Part shown: piece after piece, positions 1-5,954 of the stretch
Numbering within the stretch: position 1 is the stretch's first letter
Layout of the letters: the number at the start of each line of letters is the position of its first letter
NCBI GenBank assembly: GCA_002388885.1
Contig: DGNI01000095.1
Coordinates: forward strand, 10,030-17,464
Length of the DNA stretch: 7,435 nt
Direction: 5' to 3'
Source of the DNA: Parvularculaceae bacterium UBA4496
GTDB lineage: Bacteria > Pseudomonadota > Alphaproteobacteria > Caulobacterales > Parvularculaceae
The notes under the pieces: model-generated
What the model was told of the DNA's origin: nothing
Database searches by the model: none
What the model saw: the letters and a program-made list of their open reading frames with translations, nothing else
Program-made: the position numbers and the translations under genes

Positions 1-2
1 GC

Positions 3-1394
3 GGGGCCTTTGCGGTGTTCCTGCTCGCGATTTATCTCACCCACAAGATCAAGGACATTCTTGCATTGCCGGCGAAAATCCGTGCGAAAGATGCGGCGGC
101 GAAGCGCGAGCGTGGCGTTGCGGCGCTGACGCGCGGGCTCGAGGCTGTGGCGGTGGGCGACGGAGAGGACGCTGCTCACCATGCGCGCGTGGCGCGACGT
201 CATCTTGAGGACGTTTCGCTGACCCGGCTGTTGACGGCGCAGGCCGCGCAAATTTCCGGCGATCAGGAAACGGCGAAAGCGAGCTTTTCGGCCATGCTGG
301 AAGCGCCGGAAACGGAGTTTTTGGGGCTTAAAGGGCTGTATGCGCAGGCGATGGCGGCGGGCGATATGCAGGCGGCGCAGGGCTATGCCGAGCGCGCGTT
401 CCGTCTGCGCCCTAACGCGGCCTGGGCGTTTCAGTCGGTGTTTGATCTGGGGCTTGAGCGCGGCGCATGGCGCGAGACGCGCGATGCGCTGGCGAACGCG
501 CGAAAGAACAATCTGATCGAGCGTGACAGGGCCGACCGGGCCCGCGCTGCGCTGTTAACGGCGGACGCATACGCATTGCGAACGAGCGATCGGGCAGAGG
601 CGCTTTCCGAGCTTGAAACTGCGCTGAAGTTGGCGCCGTCTTTTGCGCCTGCGGCGTTGCTGGCGGGCGAGCTTCACGCCGAAGACGGCCATAAGGGCAA
701 GGCCGCGCGCATTATTGAAACGGCCTTCACCGGTGCCGCTCACCCGGCGCTGATCAAGTTCTATGACCGTCTTTATAAGGACGATCCGCCAGAAAAGCGC
801 GCCGAACGACTTAAAAAACTGGCCGCGAAAAATCCCACGGCTGAGGAGGCGGCGCTCATGGATGCGCGCGCGGCGATGCTGACCGAAGACTGGCAGGCAG
901 CTATTGACGCGCTTGAGCCGCTGGTCTCGCGCGGCGCCAACGCAGCAGCGTTTTCGCTGATGGCGAAAGCGATTGCGGGCCGCGACGGCGAAGATGCTGC
1001 GAAATCGTGGATGGAACTCGCGGCGTCCGCTCCGCGCGATCCGCGCCCCGGCGCTGACGGAGAATTTCACCTGACGCGCGAGGGATGGGCACGGCTGGTG
1101 CGCGAATATATGGACTTTGCGCGGCTTTCGCCGCCGCCGATCGAGGAAGCGACGGAAGGATTGTCCGCCGACGAGGTGCGGCTGTTGCTGGCGCCGCCTG
1201 TAGCGGCATCGTCGGTGGAAGAAATCGAAGAAGAGCAAAAGGACGCTTCTTCAGTGGCCGAAGAAAAAACGGCGAAACCCTCATCGTCTGAAAAACCGGC
1301 CGAATTCGGCTCGCTCCATGATGATGACGACGATCACATCCACAATGATGAAGAGGCCGAGCGCGCCGCCGCGGCAGCGCGGAATGTTTCGTAA
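3..1394 (+). CDS. hemY: HemY-like inner-membrane TPR protein (5' end outside window)
   Basis: This is the 3' part of a HemY-family protein; the frame is open from the first complete codon and the true start lies upstream. HemY proteins are inner-membrane TPR proteins linked genetically to heme synthesis; no enzymatic activity is firmly established, and they are not the protoporphyrinogen oxidase also called HemY in Bacillus. The visible N-terminus (residues FAVFLLAIYL) is the end of a transmembrane helix, followed by a basic stretch. Counting from the GTG at position 15, helical TPR-like repeats run from about residue 35 to 340; landmarks are TQ-like 'TAQAAQISGD' (about 74-83), 'PETEFLGLKGLY' (98-109), 'AERAFRLRPNAAW' (125-137) and 'APRDPRPGADGEF' (339-351), all typical of alphaproteobacterial HemY. 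From about residue 375 the tail is low-complexity, Glu/Ala/Ser-rich, and ends in an Asp/His cluster (DDDDDHIH), probably disordered. In related genomes hemC/hemD often precede it, but that cannot be seen here. The GTG at 15 lies inside the membrane helix and is not the real start. Confidence 0.88.
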   Translation, partial: GAFAVFLLAIYLTHKIKDILALPAKIRAKDAAAKRERGVAALTRGLEAVAVGDGEDAAHHARVARRHLEDVSLTRLLTAQAAQISGDQETAKASFSAMLEAPETEFLGLKGLYAQAMAAGDMQAAQGYAERAFRLRPNAAWAFQSVFDLGLERGAWRETRDALANARKNNLIERDRADRARAALLTADAYALRTSDRAEALSELETALKLAPSFAPAALLAGELHAEDGHKGKAARIIETAFTGAAHPALIKFYDRLYKDDPPEKRAERLKKLAAKNPTAEEAALMDARAAMLTEDWQAAIDALEPLVSRGANAAAFSLMAKAIAGRDGEDAAKSWMELAASAPRDPRPGADGEFHLTREGWARLVREYMDFARLSPPPIEEATEGLSADEVRLLLAPPVAASSVEEIEEEQKDASSVAEEKTAKPSSSEKPAEFGSLHDDDDDHIHNDEEAERAAAAARNVS

Positions 1395-1450
1395 CACGCC
1401 ATTCCACTAGTAAGTCCAATATATACTTTCATCGTGACTAACCGGATAAA

Positions 1451-1580
1451 CCCTCATCCTGAGGTGCGAACCCGAAGGGTGAGCCTCCAAGGATGTGCGG
1501 GGGACACCAGCTTTGCGTCACATCCTTCGAGGGTTTTCCGCAATCTGCCGATTGCGAAAAAGGCGCCTCAGGATGAGGGA
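1451..1580. repeat. Palindromic, multi-hairpin dispersed repeat (alphaproteobacterial REP/MITE-like)
   Basis: The element has nested inverted repeats. Outer arms CCCTCATCCTGAGG (1451-1464) and CCTCAGGATGAGGG (1566-1579) match perfectly over 14 bp and extend about 3 more pairs with one G-U. Inner arms 1484-1497 and 1519-1532 pair 13 of 14. Two small hairpins sit in the junctions: ACCC-GAA-GGGT (1470-1480) and CGCAATC-TGCC-GATTGCG (1539-1556). The fold is therefore a branched, cloverleaf-like structure. It lies between the convergent ends of hemY and the acyl-ACP synthetase gene, a usual site for such elements. From memory, repeats with this CTCATCCTGAGG end are scattered in many alphaproteobacterial genomes; copy number here cannot be checked. 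An open reading frame across it (1434-1667) encodes only translated repeat and is not a gene. The flanks (1395-1450 and 1581-1647) contain nothing I recognise, and no clear target-site duplication or T-tract terminator is seen. Confidence 0.8.
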
Positions 1581-1647
1581 TCAGTAATTTTCGAATCAGG
1601 TAATGCAGACGAAGTTACGGTAAATCAGGTTCCTGCAGCTGCGGCTT

Positions 1648-3435
1648 TTACTCCGCCGCGTTTTTGAAATCCTCGGCGTCGTCGTTTGCGGCTTTAGGCG
1701 CGTCTTCCGGTTGCGCCGCGGGTTCGCCGGGCTCCTGTTTTTCCGTATCCTTTGCGGCGGCTTTCGCTTCTTTTTCGAGGCGTTTCTTTTCGGCCTTTTC
1801 CGCCGCTTCGCGTTTTTTGCGCTCTTTTTTGTCGAAGGCGGTCATTGGTTCGGCGGGCGTTTCTTTTGCCGCCTCCATGGCGATCAGCCCTTCTTCGGCG
1901 AGGGTTTTGACTTTCAAATAATCGATCTTGCCCGTGCCAAGAACCGGGATTTCATCGACCATGACGATCTTTTTCGGCACGGCGATTTCCGGCACGCCGT
2001 GACTTTGCGCCCATGCGAGGAGAAGCCCGCGCGGCGCTTCCTTGCGGTCGGTGACGAGGATCACCTGTTCGCCTTTCTTGGGATCCGGCATGATCGCGGC
2101 GGCGTGCATATTGTCCGGCCAGACGGCGGAGGCGCAGTTTTCAACAACCGCAAGCGAAACCATTTCGCCGCCGATCTTTGCAAAACGCTTCAGCCGCCCG
2201 CGGATCGACATGTAGCCTTCGTCGTTTATGGAAACGATGTCGCCGGTGTCGTGCCAGCCGTCGGGCAGCGGCATGACAACGCCCGGATTGTCGGCCGACA
2301 GATAGCCTTGCATCACATTCGGTCCGCGTACGAATAAACGCCCGGCGCCTTCAAGGCCCTCGACCGGTTCGAGTCGCGTTTCAACAGCGGGGAGGAGCTT
2401 GCCCACCGTGCCGGAGCGGATATCGCCCGGCTGGTTGGCGGCGAGAACGGGCGAGGCCTCGGTGACGCCATAACCTTCCAGAACCTCGAAACCGAAGCGT
2501 TTTTCCGCCGCCTGGCGGGTTTCGTCGCGCACGCGTTCGGCGCCGCAGACGGCGATGCGCAGGGACGACATGCCGCCGTCGGGGCTTGCTCGCATGTATT
2601 GCGACAGGAACGTGTCGGTGGCGAACAGGACTGTCGAACCGGTTTCGAAAATCCGTTTCGGGATGATTTTCGTTTGCAGGGGCGAGGGGTGAAACACCAC
2701 CGGATAACCGTTGAGGATCGGCCATAGCGCGCCGGCGGTGAGGCCGTAGCAGTGAAATGTCGGCAGCGGATTGAAGAAGATATCCGTCGGCAACAGTTCC
2801 ACGTGCGCCGAAATTTGTTCGATATTGGCGATAATATTCCGATGAGATAGGACAACGCCCTTTGGCGCGCCTTCCGTGCCGGAAGTAAAGAGGATGACGC
2901 CCGGGTCTTCCGGGTTCGGAGTCGCCGCCAGAACGGTCGGAAAGGTGGGGCCTAAGAGCGCCAGCGCCTTGTCCTGCGGCTTTATCTGTTCACGGACGTC
3001 TTCAAGGTGAATGATTTCGACGCCGCCTTCGAGTTCGCTGATCAGTTTTTCAAGGCCTGCGAGTTCGATGAATTTTTTCGCCGTGACGACCTTGGTCACC
3101 TCCGCCGCCTTGCACGCGGCAAGCAGGTTCTTTGATCCGGCTGTAAAATTCAGCATCGCCGGCACGCGTCCGCGCGACAACAGCGCAAAGAGCGCCATGA
3201 CGGCGCCCGCGCCGGTGGGCAGGAGAATGCCGACCCGTTCGTACTTCGCCGTCGCCCGCGCCAGCGCGCCGCCAAGCGCGAACGATCCGCGCGTGATGTC
3301 CTTGTGTGTCAGCTTGCGTCCGTCGCCGTCGGTGACCGCAACCTTGTCCGATTTTTCCTTGCGCGCGTTTTCCAGATAGGCCTGAAAAATCGCACGGCGC
3401 GACCGGCGCTCTATGCGCTTGATCGGATCACCCAT
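1648..3435 (-). CDS. Aas-like acyl-ACP / acyl-CoA synthetase (AMP-forming), stand-alone
   Basis: A 595-residue AMP-forming ligase that should activate a fatty acid with ATP to acyl-AMP and pass it to ACP or CoA. It closely resembles the C-terminal synthetase half of E. coli Aas (2-acylglycerophosphoethanolamine acyltransferase/acyl-ACP synthetase): shared stretches are 'RVPAMLNFTAG' (90-100), 'FTSGTEGAPKG' (183-193, ATP-binding P-loop), 'LPTFHCYGLT' (224-233), 'LEGYGVTEASP' (319-329), 'WHDTGDI' (394-400), 'GRLKRFAKIGGEMVSL' (413-428) and 'GTGKIDY' (500-506) with the likely catalytic Lys503. The N-terminal acyltransferase half and membrane segments of Aas are absent, so a separate acyltransferase may be needed for lysophospholipid repair. 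From about residue 525 the protein ends in a Lys/Glu/Ala-rich tail of about 70 residues, partly coiled-coil-like (533-565), that the family does not need. The ATG at 3435 has GGAGG 11 nt upstream. It follows pyrF with a 123-bp gap and may be transcribed separately. Plain fatty-acyl-CoA ligase activity is the alternative. Confidence 0.88.
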   Translation of the reverse strand: MGDPIKRIERRSRRAIFQAYLENARKEKSDKVAVTDGDGRKLTHKDITRGSFALGGALARATAKYERVGILLPTGAGAVMALFALLSRGRVPAMLNFTAGSKNLLAACKAAEVTKVVTAKKFIELAGLEKLISELEGGVEIIHLEDVREQIKPQDKALALLGPTFPTVLAATPNPEDPGVILFTSGTEGAPKGVVLSHRNIIANIEQISAHVELLPTDIFFNPLPTFHCYGLTAGALWPILNGYPVVFHPSPLQTKIIPKRIFETGSTVLFATDTFLSQYMRASPDGGMSSLRIAVCGAERVRDETRQAAEKRFGFEVLEGYGVTEASPVLAANQPGDIRSGTVGKLLPAVETRLEPVEGLEGAGRLFVRGPNVMQGYLSADNPGVVMPLPDGWHDTGDIVSINDEGYMSIRGRLKRFAKIGGEMVSLAVVENCASAVWPDNMHAAAIMPDPKKGEQVILVTDRKEAPRGLLLAWAQSHGVPEIAVPKKIVMVDEIPVLGTGKIDYLKVKTLAEEGLIAMEAAKETPAEPMTAFDKKERKKREAAEKAEKKRLEKEAKAAAKDTEKQEPGEPAAQPEDAPKAANDDAEDFKNAAE

Positions 3436-3488
3436 ATCCCTGACGTCCTCCCGCCTTTGTGGCGGTATTTTGCCGCTGTTTTCGCGGC
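3433..3488 (-). promoter_or_regulatory. Alternately pairing leader segments before the acyl-ACP synthetase start
   Basis: Reading leftward towards the ATG at 3435, four short segments can pair in two exclusive ways: GCCGC (3488-3484), GCGGC (3476-3472), CCGCC (3465-3461) and GGCGG (3455-3451). Segments 1-2 and 3-4 form two hairpins, or 2-3 forms one. Segment 4 overlaps the first bases of the GGGAGGA ribosome-binding site (3452-3446). Formation of hairpin 3-4 could therefore hinder initiation. Stems are only 4-5 bp of G/C in a GC-rich genome, so chance is a serious alternative. No leader peptide or ligand-binding fold was recognised. Confidence 0.2.
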
Positions 3489-3558
3489 GTTGACCCCCGC
3501 ATCTTTATTTTTCGTAATCTACGCCAGCGGGCGGGAAAATTCCAGCAAGAACCAGAAG

Positions 3559-4257
3559 TTAGGAAGCGCCTGCAATCTCATCCTGAATGGCGCGGGCGGC
3601 GGCGGCGGGGTCTTTCGCAGCGATGATCGGCCGTCCGACGACGAGGTGATCGGCGCCGGCGGCGATGGCGCAGGCGGGCGTCACCACGCGTTTCTGGTCA
3701 TCGGCGCTGGCGCCCGCAGGCCTGACGCCGGGCGTCACGATGGTTAGCGCATCGCCGAATCGCGCCTTGATGGCGGCGGCCTCGATTGCCGACGCGACAA
3801 CGCCGTCAGCGCCGGCCTCAGCGGCGAATTCCGCGCGCTTCAACACGAGGTCTTCGATTTTCATGTCGATGCCGGAGCGGGTAAGGCTTTCCTGATTGAG
3901 GCTCGTCAGCACCGTGACGCCGAGAATTTTAAGGCGCGCGTCATCGCCCCGGCCCTCGACGGCGCCCTTTAAAACGTCAGGTTCCGCATGCACCGTCAGG
4001 AAATCGCCGCCAAACTTGCAGACGCTTTTGACCCCGCGCTCGACCGTCGCGCCGATATCGTGAAACTTGAAGTCGAGGAAAATTTTCTTGCCTTCATCCG
4101 AAAGCCGCCTTGCGAGATCGAGTCCGCCGATGGGCATCAGCTGATAGCCAATCTTGTAAAACGTACCGGCGTCGCCGATGACGTCGGTTGCAAGCGTTGC
4201 TTCCTCCGTTGACGGAAGGTCCAGCGCGATGATGAGGCGGTCTTTGAGGTTGGGCAC
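3559..4257 (-). CDS. pyrF: Orotidine 5'-phosphate decarboxylase
   Basis: Catalyses decarboxylation of OMP to UMP, the last step of de novo pyrimidine synthesis, in the cytoplasm. With a GTG start at 4257 the protein has 232 residues, normal for bacterial PyrF. Visible motifs are the N-terminal 'RLIIALDLPS' strand (7-16), 'YKIGYQL' (34-40), the catalytic 'LDFKFHDIGATV' (61-72; Asp62, Lys64, Asp67 of the DxKxxD charge network), 'GADGVVAS' (149-156), the substrate loop 'TPGVRP' (175-180), and the phosphate-binding 'GADHLVVGRPI' (201-211; Arg209). The GTG is chosen because it overlaps the TAG of the upstream small gene by one base (TAGTG), yields the usual PNLKDRLIIALD N-terminus, and has AGGA/GGA just upstream. 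An in-frame ATG at 4269 (four residues longer) has no well-placed ribosome-binding site but remains possible. Overlap with the upstream gene implies translational coupling. No convincing terminator follows the stop. Confidence 0.95.
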   Translation of the reverse strand: MPNLKDRLIIALDLPSTEEATLATDVIGDAGTFYKIGYQLMPIGGLDLARRLSDEGKKIFLDFKFHDIGATVERGVKSVCKFGGDFLTVHAEPDVLKGAVEGRGDDARLKILGVTVLTSLNQESLTRSGIDMKIEDLVLKRAEFAAEAGADGVVASAIEAAAIKARFGDALTIVTPGVRPAGASADDQKRVVTPACAIAAGADHLVVGRPIIAAKDPAAAARAIQDEIAGAS

Positions 4258-4502
4258 TACCAATTCCATCCTGTAGGTGAAGGTTTGTAGTGAGCGCAAC
4301 TATCGTGTTCGTTACGAGTGTTGGCGTCAAAGTCAGATTTTTCATTAGTGCAGACACCCCAATCTTCACCGAAGCCGTCTGCTAACCGATAGAAATAGTC
4401 GCAACTGCCACACTGGTCGGTGGCTCCAGAGGTGTTTTTCTTTTGCAACCATCTCTTGGCTGTTTCTTCGAGATGTTGCCGCTGACGCGCCTTCTTCTTC
4501 AT
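4257..4502 (-). CDS. Small four-cysteine protein of unknown function (possible zinc-binding)
   Basis: An 81-residue protein with a Lys/Arg/Glu-rich helical N-terminus (1-22) and a cysteine/histidine core: Cys31-x2-Cys34, Cys51 in 'WGVCTNEKS' (48-56), and His67/Cys69/His71 in 'EHDSCAHY' (66-72). The C-x2-C plus two later cysteines suggests a bound zinc ion or iron-sulfur cluster. The pattern (C-x2-C, aromatic stretch, G-V-C-x-N, D, then H/C) recalls the DUF3027-like small-domain style from memory, but that is a resemblance only; I do not recognise the family with certainty. Its ATG overlaps the nth stop (ATGA, 4 bp), and its TAG overlaps the pyrF GTG, so it is probably translated as part of nth-x-pyrF. 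Hand counting gives about 49% GC over 4261-4500, against 58-62% in samples of nth and pyrF, which hints at separate origin or weaker codon bias. The intact frame, snug overlaps and ordered cysteines argue that it is real. Confidence 0.72.
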   Translation of the reverse strand: MKKKARQRQHLEETAKRWLQKKNTSGATDQCGSCDYFYRLADGFGEDWGVCTNEKSDFDANTRNEHDSCAHYKPSPTGWNW

Positions 4503-5260
4503 TTCGCTGGCACTCGTTTTTTAGCAGCCCTTAACTTCGGCTTGCTCGCCACTTGCTTTTTCGGCGCGGTTTTTACTTTCCTCGCGGCCTTCTTCGCAGG
4601 CTTCGGCTTGTCCGCGCTCAACACCTTTTCCTTGAACCCGCACAAATCAACAATCGTGCAGCGCCAGCATTCGGGCTTGCGCGCCTTGCAGACATAGCGC
4701 CCGTGCAGGATCAGCCAGTGATGGGCGTGGAGCAGAAACTCTTCAGGGACGATCTTCTCAAGGCCGAGCTCGACTTCCAGCGGGTTCTTGCCGGGCGCGA
4801 GACCCGTGCGGTTGCCGACGCGAAAGATGTGCGTGTCGACGGCGATGGTCGGCTGGCCGAAGGCGACATTCATCACCACATTCGCCGTCTTGCGGCCGAC
4901 GCCCGGCAGGCGTTCCAGCTCCTCGCGCGTTTGCGGCACTACGCCGCCGAACTCGTCGATCAGCATGTGTGAGAGCGCGATGACGTTTTTCGCCTTGTTG
5001 CGCCACAGCCCGATAGTCTTGATGTAGTCTCCGAGCTTTTTCTCGCCCAGCGCCGCCATTTGTTCGGGCGTGTCGGCAATTTCGAACAGCGTCTTCGTCG
5101 CCTTGTTGACGCCCTCGTCGGTCGCCTGCGCCGATAACGCAACGGCGACGACCAGCGTAAACGGGTTTTTGTAATGCAACTCCGTCTGCGGCGCGGGCGC
5201 GGCTTCGGACAGGCGTTCGAACATTTTGTGCGCTGTCGCGCGCGTCATCTTGCGGGGCAT
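4499..5260 (-). CDS. nth: Endonuclease III (DNA glycosylase/AP lyase)
   Basis: Base-excision repair enzyme that removes oxidised pyrimidines and cuts the abasic strand by beta-elimination. With the ATG at 5260 it has 253 residues; E. coli Nth has 211. Visible features, numbered from that start: 'LSAQATDEGVNKAT' (42-55, helix-lining glycosylase motif), the helix-hairpin-helix 'LPGVGRKTANVV' (118-129) with catalytic Lys124, 'IAVDTHIFRV' (139-148) with catalytic Asp142, and the [4Fe-4S] cluster cysteines Cys191, Cys198, Cys201 and Cys207 in the C-x6-C-x2-C-x5-C spacing. After about residue 216 comes a tail of about 37 residues rich in Lys, Ala and Pro, not found in E. coli Nth, likely disordered and DNA-binding by charge. 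An in-frame start at 5317 exists but the extra residues lack family resemblance and reach close to the divergent gene's promoter; ATG 5248 is another possible start. It heads the coupled nth-small protein-pyrF set. Confidence 0.95.
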   Translation of the reverse strand: MPRKMTRATAHKMFERLSEAAPAPQTELHYKNPFTLVVAVALSAQATDEGVNKATKTLFEIADTPEQMAALGEKKLGDYIKTIGLWRNKAKNVIALSHMLIDEFGGVVPQTREELERLPGVGRKTANVVMNVAFGQPTIAVDTHIFRVGNRTGLAPGKNPLEVELGLEKIVPEEFLLHAHHWLILHGRYVCKARKPECWRCTIVDLCGFKEKVLSADKPKPAKKAARKVKTAPKKQVASKPKLRAAKKRVPAK

Positions 5261-5283
5261 GGTTATTCTCGATTGGCGGCGCG

Positions 5284-5311
5284 ACCATAACGCGCGCCGT
5301 GCTGGCGTAAA
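5284..5311 (-). promoter_or_regulatory. Possible sigma70-type promoter for nth
   Basis: On the minus strand TTTACG (5311-5306) and TATGGT (5289-5284) are separated by 16 bp; each matches four of six consensus bases. Transcription would begin near 5277, leaving a leader of about 17 nt before the nth ATG at 5260. The match is modest and could be chance. Confidence 0.28.
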
Positions 5312-5327
5312 GTTCATATCCGTCGCG

Positions 5328-5356
5328 TTGCCTGGGGAAAACCGGCGGACTAGAAT
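5328..5356 (+). promoter_or_regulatory. Sigma70-type promoter for the DUF2244 gene
   Basis: TTGCCT (5328-5333, four of six consensus bases) and TAGAAT (5351-5356, five of six) are separated by exactly 17 bp. The predicted transcription start is about 5362-5364, which coincides with the ATG at 5364. The ATG at 5355 lies inside the -10 hexamer and could not be on a transcript from this promoter. Confidence 0.5.
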
Positions 5357-5363
5357 GGCCTTT

Positions 5364-5915
5364 ATGAATCGCGTCCGCCAGATGGAAACCCTTGCGCCCT
5401 CTCAAAAGGGGCGATCGTCGGAGGCGTCGGGCCTGGATCTTTTAGGCGAAGACGGCGGCACGGCGCTGTTCGACGCGGTGCTTTATCCAAATCGGTCGCT
5501 GCCCAATGCCGGTTTTATCGCCGTGATGACGGTGGTGATCGGCGCCAATGTCCTCTTTGGAACTTACTTTTACGCCATCGGCGCCTGGCCGGTGATCGGC
5601 TTTTGCGGGCTTGATATCTTCGCTGTGTGGCTGGCGTTCAAACTGAGCTACCGGCAGGGGCGCCTGCGCGAGCGGGTGCGTGTCACAAAAGACGAAATGC
5701 TCGTGGCGCGCGTCCTGCCCTCGGGGCACGAGACGCGCTGGCGGCTGCAACCCTTCTGGACGCGCGTTTCCATCGACCGGCCGGTGCGCCATGAAAGCCA
5801 GGTGCGGGTGACCTCAAAAGGTGGAACCTTGATCCTCGGGGCGTTTTTATCGCCTGAAGAGCGTGGGCGGTTCGCCGATGCGCTCACGAACGCCTTGGGC
5901 CGCGCCCGCCAATAG
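5364..5915 (+). CDS. DUF2244 family integral membrane protein
   Basis: A 183-residue inner-membrane protein of the DUF2244 family, whose function is unknown. From the ATG at 5364: a polar N-terminus (1-36), the family motif 'LYPNRSLPNAGF' (40-51), two transmembrane helices at about 49-70 and 72-93 with 'GAWPVIGFCGLD' (73-84) between and within them, then a cytoplasmic or periplasmic beta-rich domain 'LRERVRVTKDEMLV' (101-114) ending in 'LILGAFLSPEERGRF' (156-170) and a C-terminal amphipathic helix. These landmarks and their order fit DUF2244 throughout. Start choice is uncertain: ATG codons at 5355, 5364 and 5382 are all possible and none has a good ribosome-binding site; 5364 is preferred because a promoter would start transcription there, giving a leaderless message. 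It is the first gene of a rightward set, divergent from nth. Confidence 0.88.
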   Translation: MNRVRQMETLAPSQKGRSSEASGLDLLGEDGGTALFDAVLYPNRSLPNAGFIAVMTVVIGANVLFGTYFYAIGAWPVIGFCGLDIFAVWLAFKLSYRQGRLRERVRVTKDEMLVARVLPSGHETRWRLQPFWTRVSIDRPVRHESQVRVTSKGGTLILGAFLSPEERGRFADALTNALGRARQ

Positions 5916-5954
5916 GCTACACGGGTTATTCCTCACCTCGGGTCGGATCGGTTC

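Noticed and set aside
1626..1643. Short palindromes CAGGTTCCTG and GCAGCTGC after the synthetase stop
   Set aside because: Stems are too short and lack a T-tract; no support as a terminator or operator.
1434..1667. 77-residue open frame between hemY and the synthetase gene
   Set aside because: It translates the palindromic repeat; the peptide (for example NPHPEVRTRR) is of the kind produced by such repeats and has no independent coding evidence.
1711..2337. 208-residue plus-strand open frame, rich in Phe and Arg
   Set aside because: It is antisense to the well-supported synthetase gene; its composition reflects the reverse of Lys/Glu/Ala codons.
3528..3545. Possible terminator after pyrF (CGCC-AGCG-GGCG)
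   Set aside because: The stem is only 4 bp and no T-tract follows in the direction of pyrF transcription.
3590..3613. GGC-rich low-complexity run
   Set aside because: It encodes the Ala-rich C-terminal helix of PyrF (DPAAAARA) and needs no further explanation.
5261..5317. Longer nth reading frame starting at 5317
   Set aside because: The extra 19 residues do not resemble Nth and would extend across the predicted nth promoter; ATG 5260 gives a family-like start.
5226..5363. Upstream extension of the DUF2244 frame to 5226
   Set aside because: It would overlap the start of nth on the other strand and the extra residues look like translated intergenic DNA.
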